DNA of 64,000 nt from Lates calcarifer (taxonomy: Eukaryota > Chordata > Actinopteri > Centropomidae): assembly GCF_001640805.2 (NCBI RefSeq), contig NC_066852.1:7548194-7612193 (forward strand). The letters are read 5' to 3'. The notes below the pieces were generated by a model. The model searched no databases and was not told the origin of the DNA. It worked only from the letters and a program-made list of their open reading frames with translations. Shown here one piece after another: positions 13,213 through 25,329 of this stretch. Each line of letters opens with the position of its first letter. Positions within the stretch are counted from its first letter, which is position 1. The translations under genes and the position numbers were made by a program.

Positions 13213-13699
13213 AGACCCACATTAGCTTCTTGGCATATACATGCACTCTATATGCAAGACTTACAAGGTCAGTCTACGGGTTTTGGTCAACTATTTCACA
13301 ATGTACAGCTGGAAACTCATGGTTTCTCTCAACAGCTACCAACAGTGACAGAAAGCTGAAAGTATGATACTGTAGACTCAATATACTGTTCCTGCATCTT
13401 CCCTGTGCATTTAGTATTAGGTCATGTATCATCCCCAGACATTCAGTTTAACAGGACTGTGACTTTCACAAAGTATTTGAAAAATACCTTTTCCCTGTTT
13501 AGGTGGAGGAGTATTTAAGTGCTTGCTTTAGGAAAACGAGGTGTGGTAGCAGAGCTGGAAAGCTTTCAGATAATCAGTTTTAGGTCATTCATGTCAAGCA
13601 CTAACAATCTTTACGTTATATGATTTTTTTCAACTTGCCACAGAGGTTATTTTACACTATGTGTTATTTTATAGAAACCTGTAATACTGCATTAAAAAT

Positions 13700-14060
13700 T
13701 CATGATGTTCGCTTAACCTCTGCTGTGACAATAGTGCCTGGAGCAGAGCATGAAAAGCTCATTTCTAGTTTGGATTGAGTGCTCAAGAAGCGAAGAAATA
13801 CAATTCTTTTCATAAAAGCTGAGCTTTCATATCAGTGCTTAAATGAATCTCATCATGCCAGCAGCTTTAGCCATCACTATTAATAATATCCACTTTTCAT
13901 AAAGCTGCTGATTTCTTTTATTTACGCTCAGTCGTCTCTGCTGGCTGCCAGTGGAAAGCGGGCCTGCATAATCACTGCTAATAAATTAAGCCCAATAGAA
14001 CTGTCACATCTCATTTGGACTCATTTGCACATGATTGTGTTTGTTTATGTTCGGTCTAGT
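13700..14060. promoter_or_regulatory. Candidate conserved non-coding element (strong)
   Basis: AT-rich but non-repetitive, with 'catcactattaataatatcc', 'ggcctgcataatcactgcta', 'ataaattaagcccaatag' and 'catttgcacatgattgtg'. It is dense in homeodomain/POU cores and has no coding capacity. Confidence 0.35.
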
Positions 14061-14314
14061 TGAAAAAAAAAAGAAGCTTTGACTGGCAAATCGCTGGAAT
14101 TAATGAATTTCACTACCGTCCCACTCCACCCTCCCTTCCTCCCCACGGTGCATGAGAAATCAAAGGCTTTCTCTCTGTTTCCTCTGGCAGAAACTCAACA
14201 TGGTGGAGTGATCCCGTGTCGAACACAGCTGTCAGACGTCAACAGACATCTTTCTTTGATAAGCTGTGTGTGTGCATACGTGTGTGTGTATGTATGTACC
14301 TGTCTTTCTGTGAT

Positions 14315-14555
14315 TGTGTGGACAATTTTTTGATCGAAATCATAATTGTGAAGACATTTTGGTTGGTCCCCACAGCATCAAATTTTTGTTTCAGGGTCAA
14401 GATTTGGTTTTGGGGTTAAGTTTAGAGGTTTTTAGGCCTACATTGGGGGTTAGGGTTAGGCATTTAGTTGTGACAGTGAAGGTTAGGGTAAGTGGCTATG
14501 AAATACATTATGTCAGTGAGTGTCCTCACTGCTGTGTGTGTGTGTGTGTGTGTGT
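14315..14555 (+). repeat. GGTTAGG-rich dispersed element (copy 1) with (TG)n tail
   Basis: Contains 'ggttggtccccacag', 'ggttttggggttaag', 'gggggttagggttaggcatt', 'tagttgtgacagtgaaggtt' and ends 'ttatgtcagtgagtgtcctc', followed at once by (TG)n at 14533-14555. It matches the element at 28200-28500 block by block. The flanking GTGTGGAC and GTCCTCAC resemble short inverted ends, suggesting a MITE-like origin. Confidence 0.75.
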
Positions 14556-14749
14556 ATCAATCTCTCCCTCTTGGCTTTTTAGTGTGTTGCATGCAATAAA
14601 ATACAATCAGGTACCGGGGGATATGATTAGGCTGAAGATGATGACAGTCTGATCGTCAGCTTCCAGCTACTCTTTATTCTCTCTGTTTCACATACATCCC
14701 TATCACACACTTGCTTGTCTTTATGTAGAGAGGCAGAAAGGCAGCAATG

Positions 14750-15010
14750 TTGCAATGATTGCCATTGTGACCATCTTACGTGAGTGTATCAACATGCTAA
14801 CATTTGTTAAATAGCACTAAACATTTAAATGATGATGGTGCTGGATGTAAAGTTACAGGTTCAGCAACATTATTACAATTCATCTGGAGAGATTCATGGA
14901 CGTCTACCAAGTACTGTGGCAAACCCAATAACTGCTGAGACATTTCATTCTAGACCAAATGACCAACTGACTGAATAGTATTGCAGTCCCTCAAGCAATG
15001 CGCCAAGCAA
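14750..15010 (+). repeat. Dispersed repeat family A, diverged copy
   Basis: Carries the family words 'acatgctaacatttgtta', 'gatgatggtgctggatgtaa', 'attacaattcatctgg' and 'tgagacatttcattctagac' in the same order as the fuller copy at 34060-34590. Old and heavily mutated. Confidence 0.55.
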
Positions 15011-16079
15011 ATGACCTAGAACTGAATAGTTAGTAATTAATTGTGTAATTCTTGTTACTAAAGTAAAATAACAAGAAACTGCAACTATAATTCTTAAAAA
15101 AGGAACCTGGAATTTAATTATCAAGCTTTGAAATACATTCTGCTCTGATTCCACTTATTTTAAATGCACATTATTGAGACTTTTACATATATTCAACTGA
15201 CTATAAATGGTTGCAGACAGTGAAATTTCCACAAATCATACAGGACAGGCTCACACTGTATGAAGCTGAAAGAACTCTAAAAGACGTCTGTCCCATTTCC
15301 ATTTATCTGATATTCAAAGAAAATTTTGCTGAAACCTTGTTGCGTGTTGCAAAGAAGCCATAGAGCCAGGATTTGTTCCAATACTTTGAACAATCTATTA
15401 TTAGTATAACACAGTTCACACAACTTCATCCTACATGAAACCAGACAAGTGGAGCAAATAAATCTGTGCTCCCAAATTTTTTTTGGAAAACCTGGTGAGG
15501 TTTGTCTGGGTTTAGTCAATCAGCCAGTCAGAAGCTTGGCAGTCATTGCCTCGGTCTGCTGTCTGGTACTGACCTGAACAGGAAACAGGCTGCCAGGATG
15601 AACTCAGCTGGTTAGAGTTCTCATCAATTAGCAGTACAACACAGTGATATCTGAGTGCACATCAACTCATATCTCCTCCATCTTTACAAAAGGCTGTCTG
15701 CCTTTCTCCTTGACACAATCATATTGACACTATTACACTATACATGTATGTTATCTGTACACACACACACACTGGCTTTTATCTCTTGTCTGCAATTATC
15801 AATGTCAAATCTCTCCAAACCTCCACTTCCCATTCCACAATGTCCATATTTCTTGAAGTACAATTTCATCCTTGAGGTTTATCAAGAGTGTGGAGTTTAA
15901 AAAAATTCTACTTGGAACAATGCTTGTAGCAATGCTCCTTTCCTCAGTGCTTATCAACTACTCAGGTAAGACACAAACTGAAGTGGTGCACTGTTCTGCT
16001 GCTTACTCAGACAGCTTCAGCTGTACAGATAAATAATGTAATGCCTCACAAGGTAAGGCATGTTTCCTGCCTAATCAAC
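15011..16079. other. Gene-free AT-rich sequence
   Basis: An 80-codon minus frame (15277-15519) and an 81-codon plus frame (15655-15900) are unsupported. A short CA tract lies at about 15761-15773. Confidence 0.6.
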
Positions 16080-16345
16080 ATGACTTCCTTTGATAGCTGA
16101 CTGTGTCAACATCCTTGCCCTGCGCTATATGTCTCGCTCAGCTGCTACATCTTCCTACGCAACACCTCCCCGATGCAGCATGGCAGAGACAACGAGATTA
16201 AAGAGGCCAAGAGAGAGAATAAGCAGTGTTTTCCCTTAAAGGAAGGAGAGCTGCGTTAATGAGCAGAGGCCCGACAGTAGATTCTAATTAGGATGTTAAA
16301 ACCTCTGTAGCTTTTAAAGCCCTCCAAACGACCTGTCCTCCATTC
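16080..16345. promoter_or_regulatory. Candidate conserved non-coding element
   Basis: Higher GC than its surroundings, with 'acctccccgatgcagcatgg', 'gagctgcgttaatgagcaga' and 'gattctaattaggatgttaa'. No gene seen. Confidence 0.3.
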
Positions 16346-17439
16346 CTGCCTTGCTTCTCCTCTGCCTTGCTGCCTGCTGTGCTGCTACACTGTGTTACAC
16401 TGTAAAATATTGATAAATCATTATCTAATCATTTTGAGGCAACAGAGGAATTATGGTAAATGAACAAAAGGATTGCCCTTAAGACTGGTAGCCTACTCAA
16501 GCCTTTACATTATTTTATATGTATGTTGGGTTTAAAAATATTAGACTGCTAGTTTTGATCACAGAATCACAACTTATCAGACAGAGCTCAATTAAACCAA
16601 GTGCACATCTCAAACAAATACATTGAAAACATGGGATGAGAAGCAGAATGCAAACATGGTAAAAACCGATGCATCAACACTCCAGGGTAAAAATGTCATG
16701 ATCATCTGACTGAAGTGTAGATTCCATTAAGAGCAGCTTTCCTCTCATTCTTTTTATATCTATCTGTGAGGCAGCACCCCCATGGAACACCCCCATGTTC
16801 AGTCTAAAACATGGCATTATTCAGTGCATTTCCTTCTTGCACTTCAAAAAATAAGGATAAATGCCAGCAAAGGAGGTGTGTTTTGTTCAATTTGTGACTA
16901 GTGCCAAAAGTACAGCTGCACTGTGTGTATCAATCTGTCTGGCTATAAAACATTCTTCAGAATCTAAGCAGAGTTTGTGAAGACACAACCTGGGAGACAC
17001 ATCAATCTCATCTCCCTTGAAATGAAGCAATTTGACTACTTACACACAGTCATACCTTTCTTTCCTTTCCCCCTGCCTCTCCCTTCTTTTCCTGAATTTG
17101 AAATCTTACACTGTGGGTTATGACAGTAGTGCATTAAACATCTCAAATGGATCGGATACTATCTTTGTAACTTCACTTTTTAACTTAACTAGTGACTTAA
17201 AAGCATAGTGGCTTGTGATAAAAAAAAATCCTGGATCTGCTCCTTTAACCAGGTCAGAATCTAAATGTAATGGGTTCTTGGCCTATATGTCCATCATGTT
17301 TGATGCAAATTGGCAATACTTTTTAAATAAACAGACATGAGTGAAAACATAACCTCCTTAGGAGGTGATGACTGGATCGGAGGAGTGGGAGCACGTGTGT
17401 GTGTGTGTGTGCACAGAAGAGAGGGAGAGAACTCTTTTC
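16346..17439. other. Gene-free AT-rich sequence
   Basis: Nothing recognisable except a short (GT)n tract at 17395-17411. Confidence 0.6.
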
Positions 17440-17860
17440 CATTTGGCTCGCTGACTGGCCAGCAGTGGCGTTCCCTTTGAACTAAACCTTGGAAAAGATC
17501 AGTGGCACTTCTTCAGGAAAAGCTTTGGGAGACCCTCTTTGCATGAGCAAATGCTAATGCTTCACTGTACTTAAGACCTAAGAGCAGAGGGGACCAATCC
17601 ACACACAAGGAAAGAGCCAATTAAGGCATATCCCCAGGAGTGGTGGGGCTGCAGAGTGCAAGGCGCAGGTCTGTCGTGCTTGATTGAAGCTTTTAGAGCA
17701 TGGTTTGGCAACACTGGGAGACTAGAGGGAAATGACCACAGTCAGTTACTCATTGAACCAAAAGATTTTCTTACAACTTTCCATTGTCACTCAGCGCTAT
17801 GGGTAGCAAAGCATCTTTTGACTGCTCCAGGGTCAAAGGTCTTATATGACTAAAAGATCA
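17440..17860. promoter_or_regulatory. Candidate conserved non-coding element
   Basis: Starts after a (GT)n tract at 17395-17411. Contains 'ctttgcatgagcaaatgcta' (octamer-like ATGCAAA/ATGAGCAAAT words), 'gagccaattaaggcatatcc' and 'cctttgaactaaacc'. No gene seen. Confidence 0.3.
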
Positions 17861-18540
17861 GTTAGAAACTGGAGCAAGCTTATTTTAATTCTACTGGAGT
17901 AATATAGTTGTGGAGTCTTCACTGAGACTGTGCTGTGATATAAAACTGAACTTCCCTGCATAACAGACCACATTGTCTGAATAGTCCAGACATCAGAGGC
18001 TCAATTTTTCTTTGATTCTCAATGCTTTTCATTCATAGTGGAATTGCACAAAATGATACTGCCTCTCTATTTCTGGCAGCATTATTGAGGACATGGTCAT
18101 CTTGGTCAGCTGTGAGCACCCATGTTGTGACCAGTCAATTGATCTGTGAAGAGAGGCTTTTTAAAAAGGTAGTGTGAGTTAACACAACATACAAGATAAA
18201 TAAAAACACACAATATCTCAATTTTAGACAGAAAACATTTCATGTTGTCCACTCATGACAACCATCGCTGGCTGTGGTTAGGGCCTGTGTTGTCAAAACC
18301 TTATGGTATTATTTATTTTATTCATGATGATTGAAAATTCATGAAAATTCTGTGGTGTTTGTTGTAGCAGAAAGATCCACTGCATCAAATCAAACGCTGC
18401 TAATTTCAACCTGAGCTACATCAACAAATAGCAAGTGTATGTTACTCCAGGTGGAAAATGAAGCTTTTTAGAAATAACAAAAATGTGTCAGAGAGGCAGA
18501 AACCCAGTGATGCTGTACTTATACCGTGAAAACTTGCCCA

Positions 18541-18831
18541 GTCTGCTGCATGGGACCAGACTCAAAGACAATCAAAAAGGGCGTACATTAATTTGCAAGC
18601 AACACTGCAAATTTGTCCAACCACCTGAAATTAAAAAGACTTCAGCAGAAATCCCTGTCGTCCAACTACTTAACACCCAGAGGAGCAGTAAAAATACTAC
18701 ATAGGCTAATATTCATGAACCAAGTGAAAGAAACAGAGATGCACAGCAATGTTTTGCTAGAAGAATGCTACTCAGTGGTTTCCTACAGCTGTTCTTCATG
18801 TTGTGCTACCTGCGCTAATGTTATACAATAA
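18541..18831 (+). pseudogene. Possible BED-finger fragment of a second hAT transposase
   Basis: In one plus-strand frame 18601-18639 reads NTANLSNHLKLKR, the helix of a BED-type zinc finger (typical N-T-x-N-L-x-x-H-L-x-x-x-H/R), preceded by a Cys pair at about 18544-18549 with an intervening stop. It lies outside the terminal repeats of the neighbouring hAT element, so it is probably a separate or older copy. Short and degenerate. Confidence 0.45.
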
Positions 18832-19078
18832 TAATGTTTAGGTGTTAAGCAGTCAAGGCAGAGGTGTGAAAAATATGTCATTATGAGGCTGCAGCAGATT
18901 TATGGTGAAGGTGAACTATGAAATCATACATGAGTATGATAGTTTGTTTTTATCAGTAATGATTTCACCACCTACATATTGTAAGGATCCTAGAGGATCA
19001 CACAGGGCTCCTCATAACTGCTGGCATTTGTAGGTGGAAAGAATTTGTATAACACTATAAAGTAGCTTCCCTTCATAC

Positions 19079-19808
19079 CAGGTATGTGCACGAATAATTG
19101 ATTAGTCGAAACAGTAAGCAGTCGATGCCTTTCTTTTAAGAATCGAGTAATTTTTATTTGACTAACTTTTGTTTGGTTGGGAGTGGGAGGAGATTTATGT
19201 TTTACTTCATAGAGTAATAATTAAAATCGGTAGAAACACTGATTAAAGGTTTCATACGATGCAGACACAGGACGTTGAGAGGGGTTGTTTGCTCAGCTTG
19301 TTGCTGTTTCCTAAGATCCAGATGTCTGATGATAACATTATAAAAAGTGATGGTAACATGATTTGAAACATTAAGAAAGTAGTCGGGTGAAAATGTTTTA
19401 ATGACAGCCAGCAAGAAAAAGTACAATGAGGCAGCTACAGCTCTAAAAAAGAATTTGACGGAAGCCAACAAAGTAGCAATAACAACCGATGCATGGACAG
19501 CTCTCACATCTGAGTTTTATGTCACATGGACGGTGACTGGAACATTTCTGGTTCTGTGCTTTAGACTCAGCACAGATGAGACACACTGCTGAGAACATCA
19601 CTGCTAATCTGAGGTGTGTTGTTGATGAGTGGAGCTTGGGAGGTAAAATTAGTTAATCTGTACACTACACTGCAAAAAACATGACTCGACACAACGTATT
19701 ATTATTTTGGTTTGTGTGTCTTAACGATGACATCACGACTAATAGACTAAACTACTTAAGTTGGCTTAATTAATCGACTTCAAAAAGTAATCAAAATGGC
19801 CATCCCTA
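19079..19808 (+). mobile_element. Decayed hAT-type DNA transposon with 8-bp target-site duplication
   Basis: An 8-bp direct repeat CTTCATAC flanks the element (19071-19078 and 19809-19816), as expected for hAT insertion. The ends form imperfect terminal inverted repeats (5' CAGGTATGTGCACG; 3' end reversed TAGGGATGGCCATT). Inside, plus-strand frames resemble a hAT transposase: VAITTDAWTALTSEFYVTWT (about 19469-19528), then after a frameshift HTAENITANLRCVVDEW (about 19582-19632). At 730 bp it is an internally deleted, frameshifted, non-autonomous copy. Confidence 0.8.
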
Positions 19809-19904
19809 CTTCATACCTACAACTGGTCAAGACCTCTGTGTTTTCAGGCACAGGCTACATCTGGCTACAGTTGAGCTGTGCATTAACATGTTTTGTCATT
19901 TTGT

Positions 19905-19910
19905 CACACA

Positions 19911-19960
<50 letters not shown>
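19905..19960. repeat. (CA)n microsatellite
   Basis: CA dinucleotide tract with one interruption, lying about 90 bp after the hAT relic. Confidence 0.95.
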
Positions 19961-19961
<1 letters not shown>

Positions 19962-20709
19962 CAGTCTGAAGTGTATACTTTACCTGTAGCTAATGATCAT
20001 TTTGTTGTATTATGATTCTGAGCAAAATGATGTGTGATTCTCATTTTGACCAGAATCATGCAGCTCTATAGGTCACATGGTGAATACTGGTGGAATGGTG
20101 AAATTTTCTGTTTAATGAAATTGCCACAAACTAGATAGAGTATTTGATACTAGATAGTATAGATAGAGCATTAAAAACATCAAAGTACCTAGTGGATTCT
20201 GTGTGTCTAAGCAAGTGGTGTTACACAGTGGGAACTACATACACAATATACAGAGGGCAGCAGGTATGAATAGTCACTATGGGCAACAACAAACATATGG
20301 CCTCGGCTGCTCTAACAGGTTTTTATGGGCATGATGAAAGAGTCTTTTGATAAAGTTAACAATGTGCCTGAGCAGACTGTGATCATGTGTAATCACACAG
20401 ATGATTCATAGGCAAACATCACCACCCTGTGGCCAAGAACAGGTTTCACTCCATCTTTACAAAGATGTAGGTAAATTATAGTATTTCAGAGTGGTCCCCT
20501 TGTATTACATCCCTGGATGAACAATCTTACTGTTTAAGATCACTGATTAAGTTCCCTAAATCTCTCTGTAGGACTTCAGTTAGAGTAAGCAGCTCATGAA
20601 GCTTTCTATGCACACTGTCTTATTCTGACATTCTCCAGACTACAGTTATTGTTTGTCAGAAGTCGTCTGTCGGGGGGTGAGGTGGGGGGGACTTAAGGTC
20701 AACATGGCC

Positions 20710-21140
20710 TAACTTTAAATTGATGTGACCCTTTGGTGCTTTCCCATCAGCTGAGAGCCTTTTAAACATGTGTATGAATCAGTGCCATCAACACGACCAT
20801 CTGACAAGAAATGAGACATAGCTTAATGACGGTCTGGCAGCATTTAATGGCTTGTGGAGACACACTACTAAAAGATGGTTTTAACGATGACTCATTTTAT
20901 GTGTCTGAAAAGAACTCATTTGCTGCCTTAAGTGGAATGTATTTAACAACGCTAACACATTCCTGTGATCTGAGAGATGAATTCAACTATTGATTTTTTC
21001 CCCCCTCAGCTCTCTTAGTTTAATCACAGCCTGGGCCACCAGGAAGCACCCAGACACTTTGAGCAGTGCTTCTCATTCATCCAGACACTGGTTTCTACAT
21101 TGATTCACCACATGCCTCGGATTAGCCAACTCATTCGTCA
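20710..21140. promoter_or_regulatory. Candidate conserved non-coding element
   Basis: Repeat-free, with 'aatgacggtctggcagcatt', 'ttaacgatgactcattttat' (AP-1-like TGACTCA) and 'gtttaatcacagcctgggcc'. A 60-codon open frame at 20811-20993 shows no family resemblance. Confidence 0.3.
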
Positions 21141-21559
21141 ACAGTATTAGATATTTTCGGCTATTTGGGATATTACATGGATGGGTGGGAACCTAATGGA
21201 GAACCTTGTATCTTAAAAGGAACAGGATATTGAAAGGAATGGTTTGCTACGCTAACTCTTAAAAGAGCACTTCATCTAGATTGTTCAAACTTGAGGCCAT
21301 AGTGTTTCTTTTCTCTGTACTTCAGTCTTCAACCATGGCATACCAATTTTGCACAGAATGGTGGCTCTGACCTTTGAACTCCATATTCAGGTCTATGTAT
21401 TATACAGTTGGAGCTAAAGCCACTGCATTGCCTTCCTTTAAGTCACAAAAATGTCTTCAGTACGTAAAGCATCTGAATCTCTCACACACAATGCATCATA
21501 TCGTTGTCATATCTTACAGCTATTTTTTTTACCAAAATTCTTCATCAAGCAGCAGTATG

Positions 21560-21800
21560 TAACTAAGGCCTAATTCCACCCCACCACGGAACAAGGCCAC
21601 AGTGTGTTTCAATGCGGAACACCCCTCCACCAGACCATTTGTCAAAAGGACAAAGTACTCTTTGATTAAAACTGCTGTGAGCAATGCATTACAGCTGACA
21701 AATGGCCTCCCACTTATCCCTCTGAACCAGCACTATGATAAAGCTCCATCCTCACACCACCCCTAATAGGGGCCACTGTCACCTTATAGAGACCCAATTT
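21560..21800. promoter_or_regulatory. Candidate conserved non-coding element
   Basis: Repeat-free mid-GC sequence with 'aggacaaagtactctttgat' (SOX/TCF-like words) and 'agcaatgcattacagctgac'. No gene seen. Confidence 0.25.
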
Positions 21801-22129
21801 AACACATATCATGTGGTGTAAATTGAATGATGATAGCTTTCTAATGGGCCAACAGTCAACCCAGCCTCTGCCTCCAACCTTGCTTTGGTGTGATCAGTGT
21901 CTGTTTGCTGTTTTGATGTAGGATTCTTTGCTTCTAGGTTTTGTTCTGAAAACTCTGTTGGCTGTAGCTGTTTTTCCTTTTTAAAAAAATACAAAAGAAA
22001 ACCATACAGCAGATGTTTTTGTGTTTTCTATGTATTGACAGACCCTGTTGTTGTAACAGTGTGATGGTGGAGAGCTGACAGCTGGAGGCTGATTGTTGAT
22101 GAGAGGTTGATCACTCAACCATCACTACA

Positions 22130-22161
<32 letters not shown>

Positions 22162-23060
22162 TAGCCATGGGAAATGCCCATCACGCTGTCACTACTCACC
22201 ATGAAGCACTCTCAAAAACATACTGAATCAACACACTACCAATCACAACCTCTAAAAACAACAAAGCCTTCATTCTCTTTTGAAGGACCCATGACACACA
22301 GTATGACCAAAAAATACAACATCCTGGTTCAGTATTCCAACCTTTTTATATTTAAACTGTATAAACAGGTGTGAAGAGCTGTGAAAAGCTATCCTGTGGC
22401 TCTGCAATAAGGGCAAGTCAATTGGGATCAATGAGCTAAAAACCCAGATGTTAGTCAATCTAATTTTGTGAATTTTCTTGTCTGGGGGGGTGGGTACATC
22501 TCATATTCTTTGGACTAAGATGGGTAATCAATAATGCAATAGGCAATTCAGCAATGCATTTGATTCACTGCAAAAAAAAAAAAGAAGTATTTTCTATGAT
22601 TCTTTTACATCTTGCATCCTGCAGAATACTGCTGTGATGGTCCAGGACAGTATACTTTTATATATACTTTTTATGTAGAATGAGTCTTATGGTCCATAAA
22701 AGTGAAAAATTCTCTTCTCTGAGATGGAGGATGAGGAGACTTGACACATGATGAAATCCTTACTGAATAAATTTTCCACTAAAGTGTCACCAAGCAAGCT
22801 GTTGAAGCTGTTTTCCAGCTCTCTCTCCCCTCAGTAGCCCCTTTAAGTGACTATTACACTGGCTGGCATTGTCAAATATACAAATAAATGTCAAATAAAT
22901 TAAAAATGAAAGCAATCAGAATCATAGTGAGCAATGGCAAGGTCAAATAACAAGGCCAAATAAAAACATCATGTAAAACCTAAAACAAGACATCATCACA
23001 TCATCAATTCTCTTAAGATATGACCAATTTCTGATAAAGCTAGCATGAGTTAAAAGACAG

Positions 23061-23063
<3 letters not shown>
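21801..23063. other. Gene-free AT-rich sequence
   Basis: Contains the small TA/CA tract at 22131-22161, an A-run at 22571-22582 and only chance open frames. Confidence 0.55.
22131..22161. repeat. (TA)n(CA)n microsatellite
   Basis: A short TA run passes into an uninterrupted CA run. Confidence 0.9.

Positions 23064-23091
<28 letters not shown>
23064..23091. repeat. (TC)n microsatellite
   Basis: An uninterrupted TC tract directly left of the E-box inverted repeat at 23112-23132. Confidence 0.95.
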
Positions 23092-23094
23092 GAT

Positions 23095-23260
23095 CTCAGA
23101 GAGTGGGGCCTCAGGTGACAACAGCTGTCACCCTGATCTACAGCTCGCGGCAGCTTCAGTAATGTAGGCTAAATTGCCTGAGTCGCTGGAAATGACGCAG
23201 TCATTGTGAAGGAAATTGGAAATCAATTCTTGTCATCACTGAACATAACTCCCTTTTTTT
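23095..23260. promoter_or_regulatory. Candidate regulatory block with E-box inverted repeat
   Basis: An inverted repeat GGTGACA-acagc-TGTCACC (23114-23132) includes two E-boxes, CAGGTG (23112-23117) and CAGCTG (23122-23127). It is followed by 'gagtcgctggaaatgacgc' and 'ggaaattggaaatcaattct'. Composition differs from the AT-rich flanks. Confidence 0.3.
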
Positions 23261-23879
23261 AGCAGAGCCAAGGCTCAAATGTATTTGTGTAGACTATAGC
23301 AGCTCTGACAAAGATATCACCATGCAGGAAAATAGAAGTAGACAGGCACAAGATAAAGAAATGAAGAAAGAAACAGCTGGAGGGAAAGTAACTCTTATTG
23401 TGATGTCAAATTTTAACATGTATCCTGAGTGAATGTACACATCATGTTGATTAGTTGCAATGCCTGTGAAGCTGTACATCCTGCATAACCTCAGGGCTAA
23501 ATTTGACCCCTGGAATAGTAATTCGTAAATATGGAAACACTAAAACAATAAGGATTTCTCTGTATTCATGTTATTCTGTCCTCAGGGTAAAGAATGCTCA
23601 ATAAACATGTTTCTCAACAGTAATTCTCAGTACTTCTCAGTAATGAGTTTTCTTAACATATTGGCAGTATGCTCTTAGCAAGACCAGGGTTGGTTTCCTG
23701 GAGCTCATCTTAACATTGTTTACACCTTGGTTTATTTCTTTAAGGAGACTATTACTGTCCCGAGTAGTGTGGAACTACAGGCAATAATGTTGTGTTACTG
23801 AACTGTAAATCAAGGCAAGAAGCTCTTTTGTGGACACAGCAAGTGTTGATACTTCATGTAATGCATGTAGGTCATACAC

Positions 23880-24320
23880 GAGGCATGACACAGTATAGTG
23901 CTTCTGTATGCTGAACGCTTCATAAAGATGATCCCAAGGGCACCTGGGCTCAATAAGAAGCAATCAGCAACAGTGGCATGCCCTCCCCAGCTCTCCTCCA
24001 TCTTCCCACAAGGCACTGCTCTGAGTCAGCCCCCATCCATTATGCATCAAAACCTGTGCTACAGATCTCCTCAAATAGAACAGAGTGTCAGGCGTGATGA
24101 AGAACAATCGACCAAGGGGAGGGAATCAAAGCACCAAAATTCCCAGGATGAAAAATATTCCACTTTGCTCTCTGATGTCGTTCTTTGTTTTTCTTTGTTT
24201 GTGTTGTTATTTGAGTTGTATGTTCATGTCTCTCGTGGGATGCTTGCTGAGGCGCAAGTCATCCATCATCCTAATTGGTTGTGTTTAGAGAGCAACAGTT
24301 GTGTTTGATAGAGAAGCTTT
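23880..24320. promoter_or_regulatory. Candidate conserved non-coding element
   Basis: Mid-GC, repeat-free block with 'catccattatgcatcaaaac' (octamer-like), 'agaacaatcgaccaagggg' (SOX-like ACAAT) and 'ccatcatcctaattggttgt'. It also carries a 136-codon plus-strand open frame (23898-24308) with no domain I recognise and no splice context; I regard that frame as chance. Confidence 0.3.
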
Positions 24321-25329
24321 TCCACTCCTTCTGGTCAAAACAAAGCTGCAGCTCTGCTATCAAAGATGGATAGCCATGTAAATAGAAGTAGCCACAGATG
24401 TGATTATCCCCAGCCTTGTCTGTTTATCTGAAAGTTTTTTGCCTCAGTATGTTCAGCTGTTGTAATCTAGCATCCTTAATCTTTATATGCCTGGAGCACA
24501 GTCAGGCATGCTGTGTCTGGTTTTAATGGGATTACACTAGTTAAGATGTTACTGGGTATGTTAAGATAAAAGGAAAAATCAGAGGGTAGCTGTTACTCTC
24601 ACAGAAAACAGTTCCAATACCTTTTTAAATCAATTATAATGACCTGAAATGCCTTAAAAACTGAATTTTTCAGGAGAAAAAGCTTGTTCATGAAAGCATA
24701 AAGCCTTGCAACAAAACCACAGATTTGAACACAGAAGAAAAACACTAACCACAGGAAGTTATGTTTAACTCTACAAAAGTGGGTTCCAAAAGGTTGAGAA
24801 AGCCAACAGGTAGGTAGGTAATAAACAGAACAAAAGCACACTGTGGTTCCCACCACATGAAAAAGTCAGATCCCACAGAAATGTAATTCCTGTGCCAGTA
24901 CATTTGAGCCTGCAAGGAGAACAACTATGTTGAATCAAAATATTATTTGTTCGCATAAAAACAGCTTTTAGGGGAACAAATCTGTCTAAATATGGATTTT
25001 TGGGAAGCTTAAATTAAATGGAAAACAGACTTTCCTGTAGAGGAATTCAAGATTCAGCTGAAATCAAGGTCAATCAAGGAGAACAACTTTTTTCAAATGA
25101 GAAACTAGGATTACTGCCCCATGGTTCTGTCCCTCTGCCAACCAGTCAAGTTGAAGTTCACATCACTGAGAGAAATAAAGAACAGAGTCAAATTCCTTGC
25201 ATATGATCACATGCCTGGCAAATAAAACTGATTTTGATAGCACACAAAGTAGCCATGATAGTAGACAATACTTGAAATATGGATGTTGCTGCTCTACACA
25301 GCCACCACAGTTTCAAGGTGGGAACCCAA
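24321..25329. other. Gene-free AT-rich sequence
   Basis: Short frames on both strands (24599-24856, 25018-25206) have no family resemblance; nothing else seen. Confidence 0.55.

Noticed and set aside
14436..14465. Interstitial telomere repeat (TTAGGG)
   Set aside because: Only two or three imperfect units, and the same words recur within a dispersed element at 28.3 kb.
23898..24308. 136-codon plus-strand open frame
   Set aside because: No recognisable domain; low-complexity and hydrophobic runs in mixed order; another frame overlaps it. Treated as chance inside a candidate regulatory block.
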